A DNA stretch of 64,000 nucleotides, taken from Streptomyces sp. DSM 110735 (GTDB lineage: Bacteria > Actinomycetota > Actinomycetes > Streptomycetales > Streptomycetaceae). The notes under the pieces are model-generated. The model searched no databases. It saw nothing but the letters and a program-made list of their open reading frames with translations, and was not told the origin of the DNA. Shown here in pieces: positions 1 through 7,221 of this stretch. The stretch lies in contig NZ_JACYHF010000006.1 of the NCBI RefSeq assembly GCF_016482685.1, positions 124,001 through 188,000 of the forward strand. Direction: 5' to 3'. Position numbers and translations under genes: made by a program. The first letter of the stretch is position 1. Each line of letters begins with the position of its first letter.

Positions 1-781
1 CGATCCCGTGCCCGTACGGCAGCGAGAGCGTGCGCCGGTAGGCGCCGTCCCGCCACTCCTCCACGCCGGGTACGGCGGTGGCGGCGAGGTGTCCGAAGAG
101 GTTGCCCGGCTCCAGCGGAGCCCGGTACGGCAGCCGCAGGGAGATCGTGCCCGGTGTGGCGGCGGGTCCCACGGCCGGGACGCGGGCGCGCAGCTCGGTC
201 GGGGTGAGGGCGTAGACCTCGCGGACGGTGTCGTTGAAGGTGCGCAGGGAGGCGAAGCCCGCGGCGAAGGCGATCTCCGCCATGGGCATCGCGGTGGTCT
301 CGATCAGCAGCCGGGCGGTCTGCGCGCGCTGGGCGCGGGCCAGGGCGAGCGGTCCGGCGCCGAGTTCGGCGAGGAGCTGGCGCTCGATCTGCCGGGCGGA
401 GTAGCCGAGCCGGGCGGCGAGTCCGGGCACGCCCTCGCGGTCGACGACGCCGTCGGCGATGAGCCGCATGGCGCGTGCCACCAGGTCGGCGCGCTGGTTC
501 CACTCCGGTGAGCCGGGGCTGGCGTCGGGGCGGCAGCGCTTGCAGGCCCGGAATCCGGCCCGCTGGCAGGCTGCCGCGCTCGGGTAGAAGGTCATGTTCC
601 GGGGCTTGGGCGGGACCACCGGGCAGCTCGGCCGGCAGTAGATGCCGGTGGTGAGCACCGCCGTGAAGAACCACCCGTCGAAGCGGGCGTCCTTCGACTG
701 CACGGCGTGCACGCAGTGCTCCCGGTCCAGGTGGGCGGCCGGGGGCGCCGCCCCCGCCGTCCCGCTCGTCGCTGTCCTCAT
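1..781 (-). CDS. Ada/AlkA-type DNA alkylation repair protein, C-terminus cut by window edge
   Basis: The gene reads leftward from ATG at 781 and runs off the window, so about 260 N-terminal residues are visible. The first ~80 residues match the Ada methyl-acceptor domain: an FDGWFF stretch, then TGIYCRPSCP and a CKRCRPD pair, which supply the four zinc-binding cysteines of the family. An AraC-type helix-turn-helix follows (about residues 100-200), then the start of what looks like the AlkA N-terminal domain. This Ada-AraC-AlkA order is usual for actinobacterial 3-methyladenine glycosylase 2/Ada fusions, which sense methylphosphotriesters and remove alkylated bases. The glycosylase catalytic part is outside the window, so the fusion is an inference. 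It lies 88 bp downstream of the MetF-like gene on the same strand. Confidence 0.85.
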   Translation of the reverse strand, partial: MRTATSGTAGAAPPAAHLDREHCVHAVQSKDARFDGWFFTAVLTTGIYCRPSCPVVPPKPRNMTFYPSAAACQRAGFRACKRCRPDASPGSPEWNQRADLVARAMRLIADGVVDREGVPGLAARLGYSARQIERQLLAELGAGPLALARAQRAQTARLLIETTAMPMAEIAFAAGFASLRTFNDTVREVYALTPTELRARVPAVGPAATPGTISLRLPYRAPLEPGNLFGHLAATAVPGVEEWRDGAYRRTLSLPYGHGI

Positions 782-869
782 GTCTCCAAGGATGGTCACC
801 GGGAGCGCCGGACGCTGGCGAGAATCCGACATGTACCTGGGGGTGACCAGGGACCGCCCCGCGCCCGGG

Positions 870-1757
870 TCAGACAGACGTGCGATACGCGCCGACCCAC
901 TCCGAGGTCGTCCGCAGCCCGCCGAACGTATAGAAGTGCACCTTCACCACGCCGTGCCGCGACGGGTCGTACCGCAGCGCCAGCTCGCGCAGGAAGCGGT
1001 CCGGTCCCGTTGTTCCCATGAGGTTGGTGAGAGAGAAGCCGTACTTGCGGGCGACGGAGGCGCTGGTGGCGACGCCGAAGCGGGAGGCGTAGCCGAGCAG
1101 TCGGCGCACTCCGGCAGGACCCGGGACGCCGACGCGCACGGGCAGTTCCACCCCGCGCGCCCGGACCGCCTCCAGCCAGGTCAGCACCGGGTCCACGGCG
1201 AAGCCGAACTGGGTGATCACCTCGCCGCCGAACCCCCCGGCGCCGAGCGCGACCGCCTTGTCGGTGAGCGCGGACCACAGGACGGGTCCGGTGAGAGCGG
1301 GGTGGCCCTCCGGGTAACCGCTGATGCCGACGTGCCGTACGCCGTGGCGCCGGAGCAGTCCGGTGCGGATGACGGAGAGGGCGTCCTCGTAGGGACCCTC
1401 GGGGCGGGCGGGGTCGCCGCCGACCACGAAGACGTGCTCGCCGGTGCCGTCGGCGGCGAGTCCGGCGAGGAACTCCTCCAGGTGCGCCCGGGAGGGCAGG
1501 CGGCGGGCGGAGATGTGCGGGACGGGGACGAAGCCGAGCCGCTTGACCGCGCGGGCGGCGGCCAGCCGGGTGCCGAGGTCCTCGCCCGCGAGATAGGTCA
1601 CGTTGATCCGGGTGCCCGGGGGTATGCCGGGGGCGGCTTCCTCCAGGCGGGGCACGTCCTTGCCGGTCATCTCCAGGGAGAAGCCGTCCAGCAGCGCGGC
1701 GCCCGCGCCTCCGGCTGCCGTCGCACGGGCGGCCGGGACGGAGGGGACGGGGTTCAT
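870..1757 (-). CDS. Methylenetetrahydrofolate reductase-like protein
   Basis: 295 residues with the overall pattern of the MetF TIM-barrel flavoprotein family: EMTGKD near the N-terminus, a VTYLAGED strand, HISARR, a VVGGDPARPEGPYEDAL segment and GISGYPEGHP. MetF enzymes reduce 5,10-methylene-THF to methyl-THF in the cytosol. The length and EMTGKD opening (classical MetF starts its core with FEFFPPK) place it in a divergent subgroup, so its substrate could be another C1-folate. The start is supported by AAGGAG six bases before ATG. An inverted repeat (1869-1885) lies 112 bp upstream. No metE, metH or gcvT partner is nearby. Confidence 0.8.
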   Translation of the reverse strand: MNPVPSVPAARATAAGGAGAALLDGFSLEMTGKDVPRLEEAAPGIPPGTRINVTYLAGEDLGTRLAAARAVKRLGFVPVPHISARRLPSRAHLEEFLAGLAADGTGEHVFVVGGDPARPEGPYEDALSVIRTGLLRRHGVRHVGISGYPEGHPALTGPVLWSALTDKAVALGAGGFGGEVITQFGFAVDPVLTWLEAVRARGVELPVRVGVPGPAGVRRLLGYASRFGVATSASVARKYGFSLTNLMGTTGPDRFLRELALRYDPSRHGVVKVHFYTFGGLRTTSEWVGAYRTSV

Positions 1758-1868
1758 CGTGCTCCTTGCGCGGCGGTCCCGCGCGGCGGCGGGACCGTGA
1801 CCTTGAGGGGGTGGTCTCGGCCGATGATGTCACGCGCACGCGGACGCTCCGACGACACACCCGGAAGT

Positions 1869-1885
1869 AACGATTCCGTATCGTT
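1869..1885. promoter_or_regulatory. Inverted repeat AACGAT-N5-ATCGTT upstream of MetF-like gene
   Basis: A perfect 6-bp inverted repeat with a 5-bp spacer, 112 bp before the MetF-like start codon and in locally AT-richer sequence. Size and position suit a dimeric repressor operator. No regulator is identified. Confidence 0.35.
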
Positions 1886-2058
1886 CGGCCCGTAAAGCCG
1901 CACAGGTTGCCGTGGTTACCTGAGCCAAATCCGCAAGTGCTTTAATGATCCGCCGACATCACGGCCGAATGCCCCCTCCTCCTGCCGCGTCACGAGGAGG
2001 CGGACACCCGGTGAACAGGTTCGGAACACGGCACGTTTTCCTTTTCGAGGGAGCTTCG
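1886..2058. other. Non-coding leader-like stretch before a broken reading frame
   Basis: No credible gene is seen. The stretch holds a small hairpin (CCTCCTC 1975-1981 with GAGGAGG 1994-2000) and an AT-rich run just before 2058. It looks like the promoter and 5' untranslated leader of the remnant that starts at 2059. No known riboswitch could be matched with confidence. Confidence 0.35.
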
Positions 2059-2262
2059 ATGACCAGGCTCAATCGCGGGCGGTTGCTGCCCTCGGCGGGC
2101 ACAGTCGTCGGCTCGGCGACCGCTGCGGCGGCACCCTCCGGACAACCGGGGCCACCCGCCCCGACGACGCGTCAGAACCGCACCACCCCTTGTCACTTTG
2201 CTCACGCTTCGCCCGTAATGCGGCATTTTTCCCTGTCGTACATTGCTACGCGGGCCGCATAA
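2059..2262 (+). pseudogene. Remnant of a secreted-protein gene (signal peptide part only)
   Basis: ATG at 2059 is preceded by GAGGGAG and starts MTRLNRGRLLPSAGTVVGSA followed by an Ala run, which resembles the start of Streptomyces secreted cell-wall proteins: basic N-region, short hydrophobic stretch, Ala-rich cleavage region. After about 35 residues the reading becomes low-complexity and then non-coding in composition, with several AT-rich codons, and stops at 67 residues. The 5' end looks intact while the mature domain is missing. It may instead be a short genuine peptide or chance. It sits 98 bp upstream of the TagF-like gene. Confidence 0.35.
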
Positions 2263-2360
2263 GCCATACGGCCGCCCTTTCCGCCCCCGGTCCGCCGGGA
2301 GCGGCGCACCCCCCGCATACGCTCACCCCGTCCGTCGCACCCCCAGCAGGAGCCCAGCCC

Positions 2361-4481
2361 GTGCCCTCCGCCGGACTCGTCCCCCGTCGCATCGCGCAGC
2401 TCTACGCGGTGTTCGCGATATTCGCGCTCTTCGCGGCGCAGTTGATCGGCGCGCTGATGCCGATCGTCCCGCTCTTCGTCGCCGCGACCGCGGCGGGCGT
2501 CGCTCTCGAAACGTACCTTCAGTACAGGCGGCCCGCGGCGCTGGCGCAGCTCAACAGGATCCGTCTGGACGTGACCGTCCGGCAGTTGCTGCGCGACATG
2601 CTGGTCATGGTGGCGCTGCTGCGCATCGAGGGGGTGGAGCCCCGGCGTGAGCAGGCCCCCCTGCTCGTCGCGCTGGGCGCGTTCTACAGCCTGCACTTCC
2701 TGTGCCAGGCGATCGCCGTCATGGTGCGCCGCGCGCGCTCGCTGCCGATCGTCACGCGCAACATCGACGCCGCCGAGCTGAGCCTGAGCGCCGCGCCGCC
2801 GCGCATCCTGCTGCGCCGCCCGGCGCACCGGCTGCTGACCTTCGCCGTCCCCGGCACCATCGGTCTGCTCCTCACCGCCGTCACCACGCAGGCGCGCTGG
2901 GGTGCGGTCGGTCTGGCCGTCTCCGTCGCGCTGATGGCCGGCGGCACCCTGCACCTGGCCCGCTGGCTGACCGGCAGGAAGCGCGCCAAGAGCGACGCCG
3001 AGGTCATGGAGTGGCTGGACAGGTGGCTGGCCGACTACCGGCCGACCGTCGCCATGTACTTCTCCGGCGGCACCTCCTCCGCCTACCAGGCGAACATGTG
3101 GCTCTCGACGCTCTCGCAGCTCGAGCGCCCGCTGATCGTGCTGCGCGAGCGGTTCATGGTGCAGAAGATCGACGCCACCGACGTGCCGATCATCTGCTTC
3201 CCGAAGGTCTCCACGATGTTCGCGCTGGAGAACTCGACGCTGAAGATGATGCTGCACCCGGCGAACTCCGGTAAGACCTCGCAGGTGCTGCGCATCCCCT
3301 CCATCAAGCACGCGTTCATCAACCACGGCGAGAGCGACAAGCTCTCCTCCTGCAACCCCTACGCCAAGGCGTACGACGAGGTGTGGGTGGCAGGTCCGGC
3401 GGCGCGCGAGCGGTACGCGCTCGCGGACGTCGGCGTCGAGGACAAGGACATCGTCGAGGTCGGCCGCCCGCAGCTCGCGCCGATCCGCCCGTACGCCGGT
3501 CCGCCGACCGGGGAGTACACCCAGGTGCTCTACGCCCCCACCTGGGAGGGCTGGGACGGCAACCCCGGCAACACCTCCGTGGTGCTCGCGGGCGAGAACA
3601 TCGTGCGCAAGCTGCTGGCCGACCCCGCCGTGCGCCTGGTCTACAAGCCGCACCCGATGACCGGCTCCGTCGACCCGCGCGCGGGCGCCGCCAACGAGCG
3701 GATCAAGGCGATGATCCGCGAGGCCGCCGCGAAGCGCTCCGGCGCCCGTCCCGGTCCGGAAGCCGCCGCCGAGCTGGCCCGCCGCACCGCCGAACTGGAG
3801 AAGCTGACCTCGGTCTCCTTCCGTCCGGGCGCCGACGAACTGGAGCGGATGCTGCTCCAGGGCACCCCCCAGGGCGACCGCGAGTCCGAGATCGTGCGGG
3901 CGACCGCCGCCTGGGAGGCCGCGTACTGGGCGTCCTTCCCGGAGTGGGAGCACCTGATCGTCACCGACGCGCGACCCGCGATCTTCGCCTGCTTCAACAT
4001 GGCGGACCTGCTGATCAGTGACGTCTCCAGCGTGGTCTCCGACTGGCTGACCAGCGAGAAGCCGTACGCGGTCGCCAACACCTCGGGCATGACCGAGAAG
4101 GACTTCCGCACCGCCTTCCCGACCGTGACCGCGGCCACCGTGCTGGCGCCGTCCGCGAAGGGCGTCCCGGGGCTGCTGGAGTCGGTCCGCCACCCGGAGA
4201 AGGACCCCTTCGCCGAGCGGCGCGCCGAGCTGAAGGAGCACCTGCTCGGTCCGTCCGACCCGCCGTCGATGGAGCGCTTCCGCGCCGCCGCCGAGGCGCT
4301 GTGCGCCCAGGCGGACGAGCGCCGCGAGCGCATGGCCGCCCGGCTCGCCGCCCCGGCGATCCCCGCCCCGCGCGGCGCGGGCGACGACGACGCGGCGCGC
4401 GAGGCGGCCGTGGAGAGCGAGGCGGCTGTGGAGGGCGACGCGTCCGTGGAGGGTGACGCGGAGGACGCGGTCACCGCGTAA
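2361..4481 (+). CDS. TagF/TagB-like CDP-glycerol glycerophosphotransferase, membrane protein
   Basis: 706 residues from GTG 2361, chosen because CAGGAG lies about 9 bases upstream and the hydrophobic part starts right after. The N-terminal ~210 residues hold several membrane segments. A cytoplasmic catalytic part then shows family marks: KHAFINHGESD, VGRPQLAPI, YAPTWEGWDG, YKPHP and LLISDVSSVVSDW. Enzymes of this type add glycerol- or polyol-phosphate units to wall teichoic polymers or build related surface glycopolymers. The last ~35 residues form an acidic Ala/Glu/Val repeat tail (VESEAAVEGDASVEGDAED). Classical TagF lacks the multi-pass N-terminal part. No teichoic operon surrounds it. A strong terminator follows directly. 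Confidence 0.85.
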   Translation: MPSAGLVPRRIAQLYAVFAIFALFAAQLIGALMPIVPLFVAATAAGVALETYLQYRRPAALAQLNRIRLDVTVRQLLRDMLVMVALLRIEGVEPRREQAPLLVALGAFYSLHFLCQAIAVMVRRARSLPIVTRNIDAAELSLSAAPPRILLRRPAHRLLTFAVPGTIGLLLTAVTTQARWGAVGLAVSVALMAGGTLHLARWLTGRKRAKSDAEVMEWLDRWLADYRPTVAMYFSGGTSSAYQANMWLSTLSQLERPLIVLRERFMVQKIDATDVPIICFPKVSTMFALENSTLKMMLHPANSGKTSQVLRIPSIKHAFINHGESDKLSSCNPYAKAYDEVWVAGPAARERYALADVGVEDKDIVEVGRPQLAPIRPYAGPPTGEYTQVLYAPTWEGWDGNPGNTSVVLAGENIVRKLLADPAVRLVYKPHPMTGSVDPRAGAANERIKAMIREAAAKRSGARPGPEAAAELARRTAELEKLTSVSFRPGADELERMLLQGTPQGDRESEIVRATAAWEAAYWASFPEWEHLIVTDARPAIFACFNMADLLISDVSSVVSDWLTSEKPYAVANTSGMTEKDFRTAFPTVTAATVLAPSAKGVPGLLESVRHPEKDPFAERRAELKEHLLGPSDPPSMERFRAAAEALCAQADERRERMAARLAAPAIPAPRGAGDDDAAREAAVESEAAVEGDASVEGDAEDAVTA

Positions 4482-4496
4482 CGCCGCAGGCATGCG

Positions 4497-4543
4497 AAGG
4501 CCGCCGTGCGGGACCAGTGATCCGGTCCCGCACGGCGGCCTTT
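4497..4543. terminator. Rho-independent-type hairpin after the TagF-like gene
   Basis: A 19-bp near-perfect stem (4497-4515 with 4524-4542) and an 8-base loop, flanked by AAGG and CCTTT. It lies between convergent genes and can serve both strands. Confidence 0.85.
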
Positions 4544-4560
4544 CTCGTGCCGCGCCGGGT

Positions 4561-4893
4561 TCACCCCAGGCGGCTCTCCAGCCACTCCAGGACGTCGGGG
4601 GTCACCGGGTCGGCGAGGTCGGCGAACTCCTCGTGCCGTTCCAGGAACTTCGCCACGTACGGGCAGACCGGCACGACGCGCTTGCCGGAGGCGCGCACGT
4701 CGGTCAACGCCCCCTGGACGAGGCGGGCGGCGAGACCCTGTCCGGCGTAGGCGTCGTCGACCTCGGTGTGGTGGAAGACGCGCTGGTCACCGCAGTCGAG
4801 GTAGGCGGTGAGCCCGGCGCGCTCGCCGTCCACGTGGATCTCGTAGCGGTGCCTGGCGGCGTTGTGCTCGACGGTCGGGGCGGACGGGGTCAT
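4561..4893 (-). CDS. GNAT-related small N-acetyltransferase (YjdJ type)
   Basis: 110 residues from ATG 4893, preferred over a GTG at 4914 because AAAGG lies 8 bases before it. Short single-domain GNAT relatives of this kind (Gcn5-related, PF14542-like) have the order seen here: RYEIHVDGERAGLTAY, then HTEVDDAYAGQGLAARLVQGAL, which is the acetyl-CoA binding V-x-x-x-x-x-G-x-G/A segment, then VPVCPYVAKFLERHEE. The acceptor substrate is unknown. It is 69 bp downstream of the pirin gene on the same strand and may be co-transcribed with it. Confidence 0.85.
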   Translation of the reverse strand: MTPSAPTVEHNAARHRYEIHVDGERAGLTAYLDCGDQRVFHHTEVDDAYAGQGLAARLVQGALTDVRASGKRVVPVCPYVAKFLERHEEFADLADPVTPDVLEWLESRLG

Positions 4894-4962
4894 GGGCGTG
4901 CCTTTCGGGCTCACGGACGTTTCAGGGGGGTGTTTCAGGTGGCGCTGCTGGTCGGGCAGGGC

Positions 4963-5898
4963 TCAGCGGCGGGCGGGGTTGCCCCGTGGCCGGAGGGCGG
5001 CGTGCGGCAGGGCGGGAGCGGGGAGCCGGTCCCCCGGGTATCCCTCGACGGCGCCGAACCGGGCGGACGCGCTCTCCCACTCCTCGCGCGCCTTGACGAT
5101 GTCCTCGTGGCTGCGCCCGATGAAGTTCCACCACATGACGATCTCCTCCTCGAACGGGGTGCCGCCGAGCAGGACGGCCCGCGCGGGGTCGTCGGTGTCG
5201 TTCGCCAGCGTGAGGGTGTCGCCGCCCGGCGGCAGATGACCCAGCTCGGCGCGGTCCAGCGCCGTACCCTCCAGCCGCACCCGCCCCTGGTCGACCAGGA
5301 GCCCGTGCTCGAAGGCGGGGTCGACGGCGAGGGTCAGGGTGGTGCCGGGCGCAAGGACGATCTCGGCGCCGAGCAGGGGTGTGAAGGTCGGCACAGGTGA
5401 GCTGCCGATGCCGGGGAGGGTCCCCAGGAAGACCCTGATCCCGGCGCCGTCGACCCGTACGGGTTCGGGGACGTGGTGCCGGAAGTCCCGCTCCGTGTCG
5501 CGGTGCTCCTCGGGCAGGGCGACCCACAATTGGACGCCGTGCAGGACGGTGGTCGCCGGGGTGGAGACCTCCGAGTGGCAGATGCCGTGGCCGCCGGTCA
5601 TGAGGTTCAGCTCGCCGGGGCGTACGAGGGCGTGGCTGCCCAGGCTGTCGCGGTGCTCGATCTCCCCGCTGAACAGCCAGCTCACGGTCTGGAGACCGGT
5701 GTGCGGGTGCGGGGCGACGTCCATGCCGCCGCTCGCGGAGACGTCGTCGGGGCCGTAGTGGTCGACGAAGCACCAGGCGCCGATCGTGGTCCGCCCGCGC
5801 TGCGGCAGGGTGCGGCGGACCGTCATGGCGCGGGGTCCGCCGAGCGGCACGTCACGCGGGGTCAGTACCTCGACCCGTTTCTCTTCGCCGTTGCTCAC
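4963..5898 (-). CDS. Pirin family protein (bicupin)
   Basis: 311 residues. The N-terminal cupin carries the family's metal ligands H64, H66 (HPHTG) and H108, E110 (HGICHSE), spaced as in human pirin and in bacterial quercetinase-type pirins. The C-terminal cupin includes the common ending GRSHEDIVKAREEW. Bacterial pirins are Fe-dependent cytosolic proteins. Some have quercetin 2,3-dioxygenase activity, and the physiological role is usually unknown. It is transcribed away from the DoxX gene. The 135-bp gap between them is unusually AT-rich and likely holds both promoters. Confidence 0.92.
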   Translation of the reverse strand: MSNGEEKRVEVLTPRDVPLGGPRAMTVRRTLPQRGRTTIGAWCFVDHYGPDDVSASGGMDVAPHPHTGLQTVSWLFSGEIEHRDSLGSHALVRPGELNLMTGGHGICHSEVSTPATTVLHGVQLWVALPEEHRDTERDFRHHVPEPVRVDGAGIRVFLGTLPGIGSSPVPTFTPLLGAEIVLAPGTTLTLAVDPAFEHGLLVDQGRVRLEGTALDRAELGHLPPGGDTLTLANDTDDPARAVLLGGTPFEEEIVMWWNFIGRSHEDIVKAREEWESASARFGAVEGYPGDRLPAPALPHAALRPRGNPARR

Positions 5899-6033
5899 GC
5901 CGGGCGCCTCCCGCCAAGTTTTGTTCTACGTTCAACTACATTTCTCATCATAGGGCGCTCGCCCCAGCGGGTACACCCCACTAGGGGGATCACTGAAACC
6001 CCGGCTCCACGCACCTCCGAAAGGCCCCCTCGC
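5899..6033. promoter_or_regulatory. Divergent pirin/doxX promoter region
   Basis: The gap holds the most AT-rich sequence of the neighbourhood, about 5918-5950, with the partly repeated half-sites TTGTTCTAC and GTTCAACTAC. This suits a shared redox-sensing repressor site, but no regulator gene is adjacent. Confidence 0.4.
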
Positions 6034-6549
6034 ATGACTTCCCCCCACCGCTCCTTCTCTTCCCAGCCCGCCTACGACGTGGGGCTGCTGGTCATCCGGC
6101 TGGCGGCCGGCGTGATCCTCTTCTCGCACGGCACGCAGAAGCTGTTCGGCTGGTTCGGCGGCGGCGGTCTGGACGCCACCGGGCACTTCTTCACCCTGAG
6201 CGGCTATCCCGCCGGTACGACCTTCGCCCTGATCGCGGGTCTCGCCGAGACCCTCGGCGGCATCGGACTCGCCCTCGGCTTCCTCACCCCGCTCGCGGGC
6301 GCCGCCGCCCTCGGCACGATGATCAACGCCCTGGCCGTCACCTGGAACAGCGGCTTCTTCGCCCCCACCGGCTTCGAATTCACCCTCCTCCTGGCCGTCG
6401 TCGCCCTCGGCCTCACCCTCACCGGCCCCGGCCGCATCGCCCTGGACCACTTCGTCCCGATCCTCCGCCACCACCGCCTCGCCTACGGGGTCGCGGCGGT
6501 GGTTCTCGCTGCGGCGGCATCGGTGGTGGTGCTGATCATCAGGGGCTGA
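6034..6549 (+). CDS. DoxX family membrane protein
   Basis: 171 residues from ATG 6034, with four to five predicted membrane segments. LVIRLAAGVILFSHGTQKLFGWFGG is the characteristic DoxX opening, with the conserved HG-QKL-GWFGG. DoxX/SURF4-like proteins are linked to thiol and oxidative stress responses, and in mycobacteria one partners superoxide dismutase. Pairing with a divergent pirin gene suggests a shared stress regulon. The 3' end overlaps a possible small gene on the other strand by 11 bp. Confidence 0.9.
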   Translation: MTSPHRSFSSQPAYDVGLLVIRLAAGVILFSHGTQKLFGWFGGGGLDATGHFFTLSGYPAGTTFALIAGLAETLGGIGLALGFLTPLAGAAALGTMINALAVTWNSGFFAPTGFEFTLLLAVVALGLTLTGPGRIALDHFVPILRHHRLAYGVAAVVLAAAASVVVLIIRG

Positions 6550-6715
6550 CGATCAGATCGGACGGCATGCCGTATCGACGGGCGTCCAGGGTCGCCGCCA
6601 CCGAACCCAGCAGCGTCCGCCCCATCGCCGGTGTCCGGTACACCCCGAGGAACTCCTCCCGGGCGATTTCCTGCCGGTCTGTCCGGGACGGTCGCGCCGG
6701 GCGTTGAGTACCCAT
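6539..6715 (-). CDS. Putative small protein, 58 residues
   Basis: ATG 6715 has a good GGAGG seven bases upstream. The product starts MGTQRPARPSRTDRQEIA and ends RYGMPSDLIVSP. Codon third positions are mostly G or C, as in real genes here, and the composition (FLGVYRTPAMGRTLLGSV) is protein-like rather than Pro/Arg shadow sequence. It overlaps the end of doxX tail to tail by 11 bp and starts 39 bp from the divergent membrane-protein gene. No family is recognised. Confidence 0.4.
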   Translation of the reverse strand: MGTQRPARPSRTDRQEIAREEFLGVYRTPAMGRTLLGSVAATLDARRYGMPSDLIVSP

Positions 6716-6754
6716 ACTCATGCCTCCGCTCAACTCCCCGGCAAGACTGCCGAC

Positions 6755-7207
6755 ATGGACTCCTCGCGCCCCGTATCCCCTGCTCTTGTCCCGCGGCTGT
6801 CCGGCGCCGCCGTCACCGGTGCCGGGCTGGCCGCGGGGGCGACCGCCTACCTGGCGCGGGCGCGGGAGCGGGCCGAGGGGATCTGCGGGGCGGACGGCGT
6901 CATGTGCGTCACCTGGGGGAATCTGACCGCGCTGCCGGTCGTCATCGTGACCGCGCTGGTCGTGCTGGTCGTGGTGTACAAGCGACTCGACATCAGACCG
7001 CGGCTCGCCGTCATACCGCCGACGCTGCTGCTCGCGCCGCTGCCCCTGACGGCGGCGCAGACGGTCCTGGGCGGGACGGCCACCGCCGCCGCGGGGGCGG
7101 TGTGGGCGGGGGCGCTCGCACTCACCGCCTGGGACCGGTACCGGGTGCTCGGGCTCACGGCGGGTGCCGTGCTGGTGTGCGGCTCCATCTTCGTGCTGTA
7201 CGGCTGA
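6755..7207 (+). CDS. Hypothetical membrane protein
   Basis: About 150 residues from ATG 6755 (an in-frame upstream start at 6704 would add 17 residues lacking support). Four hydrophobic segments are visible: after LSGAAVTGAG, around LPVVIVTALVVLVVVY, around AVIPPTLLLAPLPL, and at the C-terminus (LTAGAVLVCGSIFVLYG). A CGADGVMC pair between segments 1 and 2 could form an external disulfide. No family was recognised. It is convergent with the sugar transporter, with only 14 bp between stop codons. Confidence 0.65.
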   Translation: MDSSRPVSPALVPRLSGAAVTGAGLAAGATAYLARARERAEGICGADGVMCVTWGNLTALPVVIVTALVVLVVVYKRLDIRPRLAVIPPTLLLAPLPLTAAQTVLGGTATAAAGAVWAGALALTAWDRYRVLGLTAGAVLVCGSIFVLYG

Positions 7208-7221
7208 AGTCCCAGCAGGGG

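Noticed and set aside
1886..2058. Possible c-di-AMP (ydaO-type) riboswitch before a secreted-protein remnant
   Set aside because: The position fits known Streptomyces examples, but the conserved core bases could not be matched by eye.
2202..4493. Long antisense frame opposite the TagF-like gene
   Set aside because: Composition is typical of GC-rich antisense translation (Arg/Gly/His repeats). The plus strand carries conserved catalytic motifs.
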